From assembly GCF_029051725.1 (NCBI RefSeq), contig NZ_JAACFU010000003.1, positions 1-64,000 on the forward strand: a DNA stretch of 64,000 nucleotides, written 5' to 3'. Position 1 is the stretch's first letter, and each line of letters starts with the position of its first letter. The translations under genes and the position numbers were made by a program. Positions 47,241-56,154 of the stretch are shown here, piece after piece. Source of the stretch: Bradyrhizobium sp. CSS354. Lineage in GTDB: Bacteria; Pseudomonadota; Alphaproteobacteria; Rhizobiales; Xanthobacteraceae. Under the pieces are notes generated by a model. It ran no database searches. It was not told where the DNA came from and saw only the letters and a program-made list of their open reading frames with translations.

Positions 47241-48296
47241 TCAGGCGCCGCTGTCGCTGCGCTTTCTCACGTAAGCGGCTTCAGGCGCGGGGCCGGGGTC
47301 GAGCTTGAGCGCGGCCTGCTGCAGGCGTTTCGATCGTGCGCCGATGATAACTTCGCGAAACGTCAGCAAGATTACAGATATGACGAAAGGGGACAGATAA
47401 TAGAGGACGCGGAACAGCAGCATCCCGCCCAGCAGCTCCTCGCGGTCCATCTGCCAGAGACCGACCAGCATGGCCGCGTCGAACACGCCAAGGCCCCCGG
47501 GCGAATGGCTGGCAAAGCCGAGCAGCGTGGCCGAGACGAAGATCACCGCGACCACCACGAAGCCGAGATTGGGCTCGTCCGGAACCAGCACGTACATCGC
47601 GAGGGCGCAGAAGCCGAGATCGATGATGCCGATCGCGATCTGGAGCAGCGTCAGCGGACCGCCCGGCAGCATCACGGTCCAGGGCCCGCGGCCGACCATC
47701 CGCGGCTGGGTCCAGACCCAGACCACGTAAGCGACCAGCCCGACGATGATCATCATCGCCAGCGTCCGGTTCAGCCAGGCCGGAAGCTGGTCAATCGAGG
47801 CCGCAGCCTCCGGATGATAGGAGATGCCGAGGCCCAGCACCGCGGCATTGCCGAGCCAGAAGGTCAGGCCGGCGAGGAAGCAGATTTTTGCGACGTCGAT
47901 CGCGTTCAGGCCGTAGGCAGAATAGATGCGGTAGCGCACCGCGCCGCCGGTGAAGACGCTGGCGCCGACATTGTGGCCGATCGAATAACTTGTGAAGGCG
48001 GCGAGCGCGTTGATCCGATAGGGCACGTGGGCGTGGCCGATCGCGCGCACGGCGAACAGGTCGTAGAAGGTCAGCGTGAAATAGCCCGCGGCGACGAACA
48101 GCGCCGCCATCGCAATCTGGCTCGGCTCGGTGCTCTTGATCGCTTCGAGGACTTCGTTGACATCGATGCCGCGCAGCATGTGGTAGAGCACATAGCAAGC
48201 GATGCCGATGACCGCGACGCTGATCACAACTCCAAGCTTATGCAGGATTTGCTTCTGGCGCAGAAACGACATCGCCCTGCGTATGGCTTCCAGCAT
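47241..48296 (-). CDS. UPF0104 / lysylphosphatidylglycerol synthase-like membrane protein
   Basis: A 351-residue integral membrane protein with about eight helices, of the family that includes the membrane half of MprF (LPG synthase TM region) and YbhN. Landmarks are TSYSIGHNVGASVFTGGAVRYRIYSAYGL and GFASHSPGGLGVFDAAML. It lacks the cytosolic aminoacyl-transferase domain, so a lipid-flipping role is possible but unproven. The gene lies 16 bases upstream of phoR on the same strand and may share its transcript. Confidence 0.9.
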   Translation of the reverse strand: MLEAIRRAMSFLRQKQILHKLGVVISVAVIGIACYVLYHMLRGIDVNEVLEAIKSTEPSQIAMAALFVAAGYFTLTFYDLFAVRAIGHAHVPYRINALAAFTSYSIGHNVGASVFTGGAVRYRIYSAYGLNAIDVAKICFLAGLTFWLGNAAVLGLGISYHPEAAASIDQLPAWLNRTLAMMIIVGLVAYVVWVWTQPRMVGRGPWTVMLPGGPLTLLQIAIGIIDLGFCALAMYVLVPDEPNLGFVVVAVIFVSATLLGFASHSPGGLGVFDAAMLVGLWQMDREELLGGMLLFRVLYYLSPFVISVILLTFREVIIGARSKRLQQAALKLDPGPAPEAAYVRKRSDSGA

Positions 48297-48808
48297 CTAA
48301 ACCTCGAACAACGCTTCAGCGGCCAGGGTGGCCGGCGAACAGGCGGACGACACGCAGGCACCCGACGAACCCTCGCTGCCGGTCCCGGCATCGCGCATAC
48401 CCGCTATCCCTCCACTAGCGCGTTTCCGGGCGGAGTGGAATTCGGCAATTCGAACAAAAACTCGTGCCTTCAATATTTTAGGCAGGGTTGCGGGCTCCTG
48501 ATGCACGGTTTGGCGCTTTCGGCGGCAAGACTGACGCGAATCTCCATGGCAATCCTGCGCAGTGGCCATGAAGTTTTGATGATTTCGACCGCACAATGTT
48601 CCGTCACGACTTAAGCCGACGTCAATCTATGGGCCGGATTCCCCTGTTGAAAGAGGGGGTGGCGCGGCGCGAGGCCGCTGCGGCCCGCACGATTACGTGG
48701 CCGACGGCTCGCGCCCGATCCATCCGGTTGCACTGCGACATCACAGACGTCATCGCGGCCGCCCGCCAGCGGCCGCGATGAGCATGTCGTTCGGAGGTAG
48801 CGATCTGC
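48297..48808. other. Gene-free stretch of about 510 bases
   Basis: This region between the UPF0104 gene and the dehalogenase gene holds no open frame with coding character. Small open frames are present, but none has a ribosome-binding site and family signature. A CCCCT/AGGGG-type short hairpin lies near 48643-48660. No tRNA or other recognised RNA was found. Confidence 0.5.
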
Positions 48809-49741
48809 TCAGGCCGCAAGCTGCGGGCGCACCGCCTCGATCCCCGCGATCCAGCCGGCCACGGAGCGCCCGATCGCCTCGGGGTGATCCTCCTGGAGGA
48901 AATGCAGGCCGGCGCCGAGACGAACCAGCGCGCAGTGCTTCAGGGAGGCTGCAAACCGTTCGGCAAATTCCGGCGCGACCAGAGCTCCAGGCTCGGCCGT
49001 GAACAAGAGTTTTGGATAGGACGACGCGGCCAGCGCCGCATGCGCGGATTGGAGCGCGCCATAGACGTGAGCAGGCTCGCCTGCGATCGGCAGTTCGCGC
49101 GGAAGCGCAAGAACGGGCCGGCGGCTCTCCGGTGTCGGGAACGGCGCGCGATAGGGCGCCATCTCGTCGTCGCTGAGCTTGCGGACGATGCCGCCCGGCA
49201 GCACGCGCTCGACGAAAGCATTCGCCTCGAGGATCATCGCCTCGCCCTCGCCCGGCGTCCTGAATTTGCGGAAGGCCGCCCGTGCCGCCTCGGCATGCTC
49301 CTGCTCTGCGGCAACCTCGGTGTAGTGGAAGTCCTGCCAGGTCGGCATCGGACGGATGAACTCCATGAAGGCGACGCCGCGCACGAAATCCGGCCGGCGC
49401 GCGGCGAGATGAAATGCGAGCGCCGTGCCCCAATCCTGCGCGACCAGATAGGCCGACTTGATACCGCGCTGTTCGATGAAGGCATCGAGATAGCGGACGT
49501 GGTCAAAGAAGCGGTAGGCGATGTCGGGCTTGTCGGACTGACCGAAGCCGACGTTGTCGGGCGCGAGGCAATGCGCGACCGGTGACACCAAGGGCATGAT
49601 GTTGCGCCAGATGTGCGAGGAGGTCGGATTGCCGTGCAGGAAGAGCGCGACCGGCGCGTTCTGCGGGCCCGTCTCACGATAGGCCATGCTGCTTCCGAGG
49701 ACGGACGCTTTGCGAATCTTGATCTCGATCTGCTTGGTCAT
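48809..49741 (-). CDS. dhaA: Haloalkane dehalogenase (DbjA type)
   Basis: A 310-residue alpha/beta hydrolase that closely resembles, as I recall it, DbjA of Bradyrhizobium. It hydrolyses carbon-halogen bonds to alcohols and halide. All catalytic and halide-binding residues are in place: Asn38 (FLHGNPTSS), nucleophile Asp103 and Trp104 (VAQDWGTALAF), Glu127 (FMEFIRPMPTW) and His280 (GAGLHFLQED). The cap insertion typical of DbjA (EHAEAARAAFRKFRTPGEGE) is present. It overlaps the TetR regulator gene by four bases, forming a two-gene unit. The natural substrate in rhizobia is unknown. Confidence 0.94.
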   Translation of the reverse strand: MTKQIEIKIRKASVLGSSMAYRETGPQNAPVALFLHGNPTSSHIWRNIMPLVSPVAHCLAPDNVGFGQSDKPDIAYRFFDHVRYLDAFIEQRGIKSAYLVAQDWGTALAFHLAARRPDFVRGVAFMEFIRPMPTWQDFHYTEVAAEQEHAEAARAAFRKFRTPGEGEAMILEANAFVERVLPGGIVRKLSDDEMAPYRAPFPTPESRRPVLALPRELPIAGEPAHVYGALQSAHAALAASSYPKLLFTAEPGALVAPEFAERFAASLKHCALVRLGAGLHFLQEDHPEAIGRSVAGWIAGIEAVRPQLAA

Positions 49742-50328
49742 GTCAGCTCCTTGAACACGGTTTGGAATGCGATGGTCTTGAAACGTTGGAGCGCTTTCGG
49801 ATTGCGGTCGACCTTCATGCGCAGGATCGCGCCCTGCCAGGACGCGAGCAGGAAGTCGGCGAGCTCCTCAGGCTCGAAATCGGATGCGATCTCGCCGCGG
49901 GTCTGCGCCTCGGCGATGCAGGCGGCGAACGGCACGCGCCATTCGGCAAAGATGTCGGCGAGGCGCACGCGCAGCATCTCGCTGCTGCCGGTCGCTTCCA
50001 GACTGAGATCGCCGATCAGGCAGCCGCGACCAAAGCCGTCGGCTTCCAGCCTGCCCGTGATGATGTCGAGGTAGCGCTTGAGCCGCGCGCGGGGGCTCAG
50101 CGAAACGTCCTGCAATGCCTCTGCGACCAGGCCCCTGGTGAGGTCGAAATAGCGGTCGAGCACCTCGGAGGCGAACGCCTCCTTGGAGCGGAAATGGTTG
50201 GTGAAGGATCCCTGCGGCGCGCCGGCGGCGGTGGTTACATCGCGCACGCTGGTGCCGTGATAGCCAGTGCGGAACATGACCTTGAGGCCGGCTTCGAGGA
50301 TGGCGTCTTTGAGCGATGGCTTTGGCAT
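49738..50328 (-). CDS. TetR/AcrR family transcriptional regulator
   Basis: A 196-residue repressor-type regulator. The N-terminal helix-turn-helix is GYHGTSVRDVTTAAGAPQGSFTNHFRSKE, the TetR signature with FTNHF at its end. The C-terminal domain is helical and ligand-binding (YcdC/TetR_C-like). It overlaps and precedes the dehalogenase gene, so it probably controls that gene and itself from the palindrome eight bases upstream of its start. The inducer is unknown. Confidence 0.93.
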   Translation of the reverse strand: MPKPSLKDAILEAGLKVMFRTGYHGTSVRDVTTAAGAPQGSFTNHFRSKEAFASEVLDRYFDLTRGLVAEALQDVSLSPRARLKRYLDIITGRLEADGFGRGCLIGDLSLEATGSSEMLRVRLADIFAEWRVPFAACIAEAQTRGEIASDFEPEELADFLLASWQGAILRMKVDRNPKALQRFKTIAFQTVFKELT

Positions 50329-50335
50329 GACATCA

Positions 50336-50355
50336 TAATACGTACGTACGTATTA
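50336..50355. promoter_or_regulatory. Perfect 20 bp palindrome, likely TetR operator
   Basis: TAATACGTACGTACGTATTA is a perfect palindrome placed seven bases before the TetR start codon. Its position and AT-flanked symmetric form fit an autoregulatory operator for the regulator-dehalogenase pair. Confidence 0.8.
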
Positions 50356-50446
50356 ATGTCAAGCGCCACTTCGACGCCTGGCAATCTGATGCGGCGCAAG
50401 TGATTAGCGCGATAGAGGGCGCGCGTTTGCCCCTCAGCTCAGCCGC

Positions 50447-50749
50447 TCAGGCCGGCGGCATGCTGCGCGCAACCACCCGGTCGCGCAGCCAGGCGCCGAT
50501 GGCGCCGCCGACGAGATAGCAGGCGAACATGATCAGGCCGAGGTCGAGCCAGTAGCCGAAGCGGCCGGGGACCACATGCGCGAACGAGGCCGCGACCAGG
50601 CCGGCAGCAAGCACGGCGAGCCAGCGGGCGGTCACCTTCGAGGTGCCGTTGCCGCGTTGGACCACCGAGATCCAGCCCATGCAGAAGCCGAGCAGCAGCG
50701 AGCCTATCAGCCAGCCCAGATGGAACGAGACGAGATAGGGCATCGTCAC
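50447..50749 (-). CDS. Small integral membrane protein, unknown function
   Basis: A 100-residue protein with three hydrophobic helices: YLVSFHLGWLIGSLLLGFCMGWISVV, WLAVLAAGLVAASFAHVVPG and LIMFACYLVGGAIGAWL. The ends are basic. It overlaps the preceding BON/OmpA-domain gene by four bases, so the two are translationally coupled and probably work together at the inner membrane or envelope. I do not recognise a named family. Confidence 0.8.
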   Translation of the reverse strand: MTMPYLVSFHLGWLIGSLLLGFCMGWISVVQRGNGTSKVTARWLAVLAAGLVAASFAHVVPGRFGYWLDLGLIMFACYLVGGAIGAWLRDRVVARSMPPA

Positions 50750-52140
50750 CTCACCAGAAATTCGATGCGGCGGTTCTGCGCCTTGGCGTCTTCGCTGTCA
50801 TTGGTGGCGACCGGCTGCGTGCTGCCGTAGCCGACAGCGGTGAAGCGACTGGCAGGCAGGCCGGCCTTGACCAGATAGTCGATCACCGCCTGCGCGCGCT
50901 TCTCCGAGAGTGCCTGGTTGAAGGAATCCTCGCCGTCGGCATCGGTATGCCCGGCGACCTCGATATTGGTGGTGGGGCATCGCAGTGCCGTCTCGATCAG
51001 ATGATCGAGAATGCCGGCGGAATCCGGATCGATGTCGGCGCGCTTCGCCGCGAAACGAATCTTGGCCTTGGCCAAGAGCTCCGAGAACAATTGCTGGCAC
51101 ACGGTGCCGTCGACCGGGCCGGCCGCGGGTTTCACCGTGATTTCCGGCTTGTACTGCCAGTTCTTCGGGAAATCCTTGCCGAGGCCGGCGCGGATGTCGT
51201 TGGCGGCACCTTCATACAGCGCATCGCCCGACAGCTTCACCTCGCGGTCGGACACGACCAGCGTGCCGGTCGACAGGCGCGACAGCGCGCCGAGCGCTGC
51301 AACCACGGCCGGGCTGAAGGAGCCGGGCGCGCCGACGCTGGCCTTGAGATTGTCGACGACCTTTTCGTTGAAGAATTTCCGCGACGCGCTGGTGGCGATG
51401 GCCGCGTGGACGTTGTTGTCGGGAACATAGCCGGTCAGCATCACCGTCGCGGCCACCGGATCCTTGTAGGCCTGGAAGACGTAAGGCGGCGCCTTGACGT
51501 CGTTGGCGGCGATCGAAAAGCCCTCGGGCAGGTTTTTCAGCGCCGCTGCGACCGCTTCGCGGCCGCCGAGATCGCGCGCCATGCCCGACAGAGTGACTTT
51601 GGTGTCCGTGATCGTGATCTTGCCGTCCTTGAGCTTGCCGATCTGGTCGAGCAGCAGCATCGCAGCCGCCTCGAACCGCGGCGGTGCGCCGCGCGCCAGC
51701 CCCATCTGATCGGCCACCTCTGTACCGGCGACCTCCTTGCGGGCCGCCTCGGTCAGCCGGCCCTTCATCGACGGCAGGGGCGCGGAGCCCGACAGCGTCA
51801 CCCGCACCACGTCCCGTTCGGCGTTCCAGACGAAGGGCTTTGCCTCGGGAACGAGGCGGGTCCGGTCGTCGACCAGGCGCACGCCGGGCACGGTCTCGAC
51901 AGCCACCACAGCGTCGCGGCGACCCTCCTCGGAAAACGCGTCCGCAGCCAGGCTGACGTCGCGGCCGTCCACTGCGATCCGGGTCTTGTCCAGAACGGTA
52001 TCCTTTAGCGCCGCCGAGCTGCGGGCGGAAAGGTCCGCCTCGACCGGCGAAGTATTATTCCAGGCCGCAAATCCCCACATGACGGCCAGGGGAATCAGCC
52101 CTGGCCACCATTTGCTGGCCCACCTGAAAAGCTTCTGCAT
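50746..52140 (-). CDS. OmpA family protein with BON-like repeats
   Basis: A 464-residue envelope protein. One N-terminal membrane helix (WWPGLIPLAVMWGFAAW) anchors it. Residues about 30-300 contain repeated BON-like lobes (SSAALKDTVLDKTRIAVDGRDVSLAADAFS, then further alternating strands). The C-terminal 110 residues are an OmpA-like peptidoglycan-binding domain (TNIEVAGHTDADGEDSFNQALSEKRAQAVIDYL, then AVGYGSTQPVATNDSEDAKAQNRRIEFLV). The architecture recalls OmpATb/ArfA-like proteins. The ATG at 52140 is preferred to a start at 52176. It is coupled to a small membrane protein. Confidence 0.88.
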   Translation of the reverse strand: MQKLFRWASKWWPGLIPLAVMWGFAAWNNTSPVEADLSARSSAALKDTVLDKTRIAVDGRDVSLAADAFSEEGRRDAVVAVETVPGVRLVDDRTRLVPEAKPFVWNAERDVVRVTLSGSAPLPSMKGRLTEAARKEVAGTEVADQMGLARGAPPRFEAAAMLLLDQIGKLKDGKITITDTKVTLSGMARDLGGREAVAAALKNLPEGFSIAANDVKAPPYVFQAYKDPVAATVMLTGYVPDNNVHAAIATSASRKFFNEKVVDNLKASVGAPGSFSPAVVAALGALSRLSTGTLVVSDREVKLSGDALYEGAANDIRAGLGKDFPKNWQYKPEITVKPAAGPVDGTVCQQLFSELLAKAKIRFAAKRADIDPDSAGILDHLIETALRCPTTNIEVAGHTDADGEDSFNQALSEKRAQAVIDYLVKAGLPASRFTAVGYGSTQPVATNDSEDAKAQNRRIEFLVR

Positions 52141-52304
52141 TCGACGACCCGAACTCTGGAACCGGAGACAAAACAAACCCTTGGCGGGCTGTCAAACCGG
52201 AAATGACGCCCTTCCGAAGGCCGGGCGTGGACAATTGGAATAACTTTTTCTTCAAGGGTTCTTCCGTAAGTTGAAGACGGAATGCCAAAGTCCGCCAGCG
52301 GGTC

Positions 52305-53363
52305 ATGAAACAACTTCGTAACAACGTCATCCGCGCCGGGCTGGAAGCACTCTATTTCAGCGGCGCCCACCACCTGTTGCGCCCGCTTTTGTCGGGCGTC
52401 GGCGCCATTTTCATGCTGCATCACGTGCGGCCGGCCCGCGACGCGGCGTTCCAGCCCAACAGGCATCTCGAAGTCACCCCCGAATTTCTGCGCGCGACAC
52501 TGTGCCATCTGCGCTCGCGCGAGATCGATATCGTCAGCATGGACGAGCTGCATGAGCGGCTCGTGCGGCGCCGGTTCGACCGGCGCTTCGCCGCCTTCAC
52601 GCTCGACGATGGCTATCGCGACAATCTCGATTTTGCGCTGCCGGTTCTGCGCGAATTTCACGCGCCTCTGGCGGTCTATGTCGCCAGCGATTTCGCAGAG
52701 GGCACGGGTCGGCTGTGGTGGGAAGCGCTGGAGGCCGTGATCGCCAAGGCCGAGCAGATCGAGGTGACAATCGGCAATGCCGCGCTGCGGCTCGATGCCA
52801 CGACGCCAGCCGCCAAGCAGGTGGCGTTCGACCGCCTGCACGACTGGTTGCGCGCACTGCCCGGCGAGCACGATCTCAAGCGCGAGATCGAGGCGCTCTG
52901 CACGAAGTACGGCGTCGACATCGCCGCGCTGTGCCGCAGCCTCTGCCTGTCCTGGGACGAGGTGAAGACATTTGCCGCCGATCCCCTGGTCACGATCGGC
53001 GCGCATTCCATCAGCCATTGCAATCTCGCCAAGCAAAGCGAAGAGATCGCCACGCAGGAGATGGCCGTGAGCCGCGCGCGAATCGAGCAGGCGCTCGGCC
53101 GCAACGTTCAACATCTTGCCTATCCCTATGGCGATCGCGAGGCGGCGGGTGAGCGCGAATTCGTGCTCGCTGCGTCCGCCGGCTTCAAGACTGCGGTGAC
53201 GACGCGGCCCGGCATGCTGTTCGCCGAAAACGCCGGCCACATGACCGCGCTGCCACGGGTCTCGCTCAACGGCAATTACCAGGACACGCGGATTCTGCCG
53301 GTGCTGACCTCGGGCGCCGCGACCGCGATGTGGAACGGCTTCCGCAGGATCGCGGCGGCTTAA
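52305..53363 (+). CDS. Polysaccharide deacetylase family protein
   Basis: A 352-residue protein with a NodB-homology fold. FTLDDGYRDNLDFALPVLREF carries the catalytic Asp pair. ITIGAHSISHCNLAKQSEEI supplies the metal-binding His residues (HSISH), and AYPYGDREAAGEREFVLA completes motif 3. No signal peptide is evident, so it may act in the cytosol, as do Nod-type or surface-sugar deacetylases. It removes acyl groups from an amino sugar, substrate unknown. It diverges from the BON/OmpA gene. Confidence 0.9.
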   Translation: MKQLRNNVIRAGLEALYFSGAHHLLRPLLSGVGAIFMLHHVRPARDAAFQPNRHLEVTPEFLRATLCHLRSREIDIVSMDELHERLVRRRFDRRFAAFTLDDGYRDNLDFALPVLREFHAPLAVYVASDFAEGTGRLWWEALEAVIAKAEQIEVTIGNAALRLDATTPAAKQVAFDRLHDWLRALPGEHDLKREIEALCTKYGVDIAALCRSLCLSWDEVKTFAADPLVTIGAHSISHCNLAKQSEEIATQEMAVSRARIEQALGRNVQHLAYPYGDREAAGEREFVLAASAGFKTAVTTRPGMLFAENAGHMTALPRVSLNGNYQDTRILPVLTSGAATAMWNGFRRIAAA

Positions 53364-53393
53364 ATCTCTCCGTCTTCGCTGCCCGAACCCGGA

Positions 53394-53518
53394 CGTCGTC
53401 CTGACGAAAGCCTGGACCCATTGCCACCGCTGTCCATTTTGCGACGCGCTCGGGCCACAGCTCATTTCAAGCAATTCAATCCTTGGGTAATGTGTCCTGG
53501 CTTTCGCCAGGACGACGA
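53394..53518. repeat. Dispersed inverted-repeat element, family C
   Basis: The left end, CGTCGTCCTGACGAAAGCC and onward through CATTGCC, faces a right end of GGGTAATGTGTCCTGGC, TTTC, GCCAGGACGACGA. The arms are imperfect inverted copies. The right unit recurs at 37138-37170. The organisation resembles family A with a different core. It lies between the deacetylase and SDR genes. Confidence 0.65.
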
Positions 53519-53583
53519 TGCGGCGCCTTCCTTGACTCCCCTCCCCGCCCGCGCTCAAAACGTCGCCAACAAAGGGAGGCACC

Positions 53584-54393
53584 ATGTTCAACGATCTGTT
53601 CTCGCTCAAAGGCCGTGTCGCGCTGGTGACCGGCGGTTCGCGCGGCATCGGCAAGATGATCGCGGCGGGATTTCTCAGCGCAGGGGCCGCGAAGGTCTAC
53701 ATCACCGCGCGCAAGGCCGGGCCTTGCGAAGCGACCGCGAACGAGCTCGCCGCGCAGTATGACGGCGAATGCATCGCGCTGCCGATCGACATCTCGACGC
53801 TGGCCGGTGCCGAGCTGCTCGCAAGCGAATTCGGGAAGCGCGAGCCAAGACTCGACATCCTCGTCAACAATGCGGGCGCGGCCTGGGGCGCGGAGTTCGA
53901 CGAGTTTCCGGAGAGCGGCTGGGACAAGGTGATGAACCTCAACGTCAAGGCGCCGTTCTTCCTGACCAAGGCGCTGGCGCCCACGCTGCGCGCGGCGGCC
54001 TCTGCAGAGCGACCAGCGAAAGTGATCAACATCGCCTCGATCGACGGCATCTTCGTCAATCCGGGCGAGACCTATTCCTACGCGGCGAGCAAGGCGGGGC
54101 TGATCCATTTGACGCGGCGCATGGCCGTGAAGCTGATCGGCGACCATGTCGTGGTCACCGCGATCGCGCCGGGCCCGTTCAAATCCGACATGAACCGCGC
54201 CGCACGCGATCATGCCGACGAGGTCTCGACCCGCGTGCCCGCGGGCCGCATCGGCACCGACGAGGACATGGCGGGCGCGGCGATCTATCTCGCCTCGCGC
54301 GCAGGGGATTATGTGGTAGGCGCGACCATCGCGGTGGACGGTGGCATTGTTTATGCGAACCCGGGGATCAAGGGGAGCGGGTGGGATAGTTGA
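53584..54393 (+). CDS. SDR family oxidoreductase
   Basis: A 269-residue short-chain dehydrogenase. The NAD(P) motif is VALVTGGSRGIGKMIAAGFL (TGxxxGxG), followed by DILVNNAGAAWG. The catalytic Ser and YxxxK are in NIASIDGIFVNPGETYSYAASKAGLIHL. The late motif IAPGPFKSDM fits the classical subfamily. An AGGGAGG ribosome-binding site precedes the ATG. Its substrate is unknown; it converges on boxB and need not belong to the box pathway. Confidence 0.92.
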   Translation: MFNDLFSLKGRVALVTGGSRGIGKMIAAGFLSAGAAKVYITARKAGPCEATANELAAQYDGECIALPIDISTLAGAELLASEFGKREPRLDILVNNAGAAWGAEFDEFPESGWDKVMNLNVKAPFFLTKALAPTLRAAASAERPAKVINIASIDGIFVNPGETYSYAASKAGLIHLTRRMAVKLIGDHVVVTAIAPGPFKSDMNRAARDHADEVSTRVPAGRIGTDEDMAGAAIYLASRAGDYVVGATIAVDGGIVYANPGIKGSGWDS

Positions 54394-54420
54394 GGCAACG
54401 GCCCGCGCCTCAAATTCCGG

Positions 54421-54551
54421 CGTCGTCCCGGCGCAGGCCGGGACCCATACCGCGTGATCCATCGGTTGCGGTTGGTAGGAGTACCGAACAACTAGCCCGC
54501 CGCCAAACTTCTCCCTGTGGTTATGGGTCCCGGCCTTCGCCGGGACGACAT
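54421..54551. repeat. MITE-like element, family A copy 3
   Basis: A 131 bp element with ends CGTCGTCCCGGC and GCCGGGACGACA. Its reverse complement reads CATAACCACAGGGAG, AGTTTGGCGGC and GATGGATCACGCGGTATGGG, so it matches copy 1 in the opposite orientation. It lies between the convergent SDR and boxB genes. Confidence 0.85.
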
Positions 54552-54601
54552 GGGAGGCTTTGCGCCTCCCTCGCGTCTATCAGCCGGCAGAGAACCAGCT
54601 C

Positions 54602-56047
54602 CTACGACTCGATCCTCACATACTCGAAATCGCCCGGCTTGTTGTCGATGCCGACTTTCGGCGGCGAGATCCAGGAGGCGAACTGGCCGGTTTCGGTGAC
54701 GGGCTGCATCAGCGAAGTGATGAAGTCGCCGTCCGCGGTGGAGGGCAGCCATTCGTCCTTGCGCCGAGCCCAATTTGCGTCGTCGATCAACAGACCATCC
54801 GGCGTCGCGTGGATGCTCTTGAACTCGCCGATATGGCGATGGAAGGCGACGTTGGGCAGCTTGAGCTGAAACTGGTAGCCCGCGGTCGAGATCACCTTGT
54901 TCCAGCGCAGCATGCCCTTGACGCAATCCTGGCTGTAATCGTCGCGCAGCCGCATGTTGAGCGCGGTCAGCGCCGGCTCGTCCACCAGCTTGATCTCGCC
55001 GTCAATGAACTTCAGCACCGGATAGGTCGCGTTCTTGAGCTGATGATCGTCGTCGATCTGGGTCTCGTGATAGCGACCCTTGATGCCGGTGTTGAAGGCG
55101 TTCGCAGCGTTGGTCGAGACTTCCGAGCCAAACAGATCGAGCGACAGCGTATAATGCAGGTTCAGCTTCTTCTGGATCGTCGGCAGGTCGATCACACCGA
55201 GCGCGCGGACCTTCGCGATGTCGGTGGGATCGGTGATGCCGGCTTCACGCATCGCATCGCAGGTGCGCTGCACGACGCGGGTGATGCCGGTCTCGCCGAC
55301 GAACATGTGGTGCGCTTCCTCCGTCAGCATGAAGCGGCAGGTGCGCGACAGGGGATCGAAGCCCGACTGCGCCAGCGAGTGCAGCTGCATCTTGCCGTCG
55401 CGGTCGGTGAAATAGGTGAACATGAAGAAGGACAGCCAGTCCGGCGTCGCCTCGTTGAAGGCGCCCAGCATGCGTGGCGAGTCAGCGTCACCCGAACGGC
55501 GGCGTAACAAATCGTCAGCCTCTTCACGTCCGTCGCGCCCGAAGTACTTCTGCAGCAGGTACACCATCGCCCAGAGGTGACGGCCTTCCTCGACATTGAC
55601 CTGGAACAGATTGCGCATGTCGTAGAGCGAGGGCGCGGTCTTGCCGAGGTGGCGTTGCTGTTCGACCGAGGCAGGCTCGGTGTCGCCCTGGATCACGATC
55701 AGGCGGCGCAGCATGGCGCGATATTCACCCGGGACTTCCTGCCAGGCCGGCTCGCCAAAATGCTCGCCGAACGGCACGACGCGGTTCTCTTCCTGGGGAG
55801 CAAGGAGAATGCCCCAGCGATACTCGGGCATGCGCACGTAGTCGAACTTGGCCCAGCCGCGCGGATCGACCGAATAAGCGGTTCGCAAGTACACCAGCGA
55901 TTCCTGGAAGCCTTCCGGCCCCATGTCTTTCCACCAGTCCATGTAGCCGGGATGCCAGCCTTCCAGCGCCTTGAGCACCTGGCGGTCTTCGGCCAGATTG
56001 ACGTTGTTCGGAATCTTGGTCGAGTAGTCGACGTTCATGATGTTCAT
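54602..56047 (-). CDS. boxB: Benzoyl-CoA 2,3-epoxidase subunit BoxB
   Basis: A 481-residue di-iron oxygenase component of the aerobic box pathway. It forms 2,3-epoxybenzoyl-CoA from benzoyl-CoA, O2 and electrons from BoxA. Di-iron ligands are visible in NVEEGRHLWAMVYLLQKYFG and MLTEEAHHMFVGETGI. The length is that of known BoxB. The ATG at 56047 is preceded by GGAGG; the open frame upstream is not coding. It is the last gene of the bclA-hydrolase-boxC-boxB run; boxA is not in the window. Confidence 0.96.
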   Translation of the reverse strand: MNIMNVDYSTKIPNNVNLAEDRQVLKALEGWHPGYMDWWKDMGPEGFQESLVYLRTAYSVDPRGWAKFDYVRMPEYRWGILLAPQEENRVVPFGEHFGEPAWQEVPGEYRAMLRRLIVIQGDTEPASVEQQRHLGKTAPSLYDMRNLFQVNVEEGRHLWAMVYLLQKYFGRDGREEADDLLRRRSGDADSPRMLGAFNEATPDWLSFFMFTYFTDRDGKMQLHSLAQSGFDPLSRTCRFMLTEEAHHMFVGETGITRVVQRTCDAMREAGITDPTDIAKVRALGVIDLPTIQKKLNLHYTLSLDLFGSEVSTNAANAFNTGIKGRYHETQIDDDHQLKNATYPVLKFIDGEIKLVDEPALTALNMRLRDDYSQDCVKGMLRWNKVISTAGYQFQLKLPNVAFHRHIGEFKSIHATPDGLLIDDANWARRKDEWLPSTADGDFITSLMQPVTETGQFASWISPPKVGIDNKPGDFEYVRIES

Positions 56048-56154
56048 GGAGGACCTCCCGTGTGGGACTGGCTTACTTGATCGCTGTGATCGAATTGTTC
56101 GCTCGCGAATGGCGAATGGAAGTCCCCTATTCGCTATTCGCCACTCCCTATTCG

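Noticed and set aside
48596..48781. Small open frame in the gap before the dehalogenase gene
   Set aside because: 61 codons, arginine- and alanine-rich, no ribosome-binding site and no recognisable domain.
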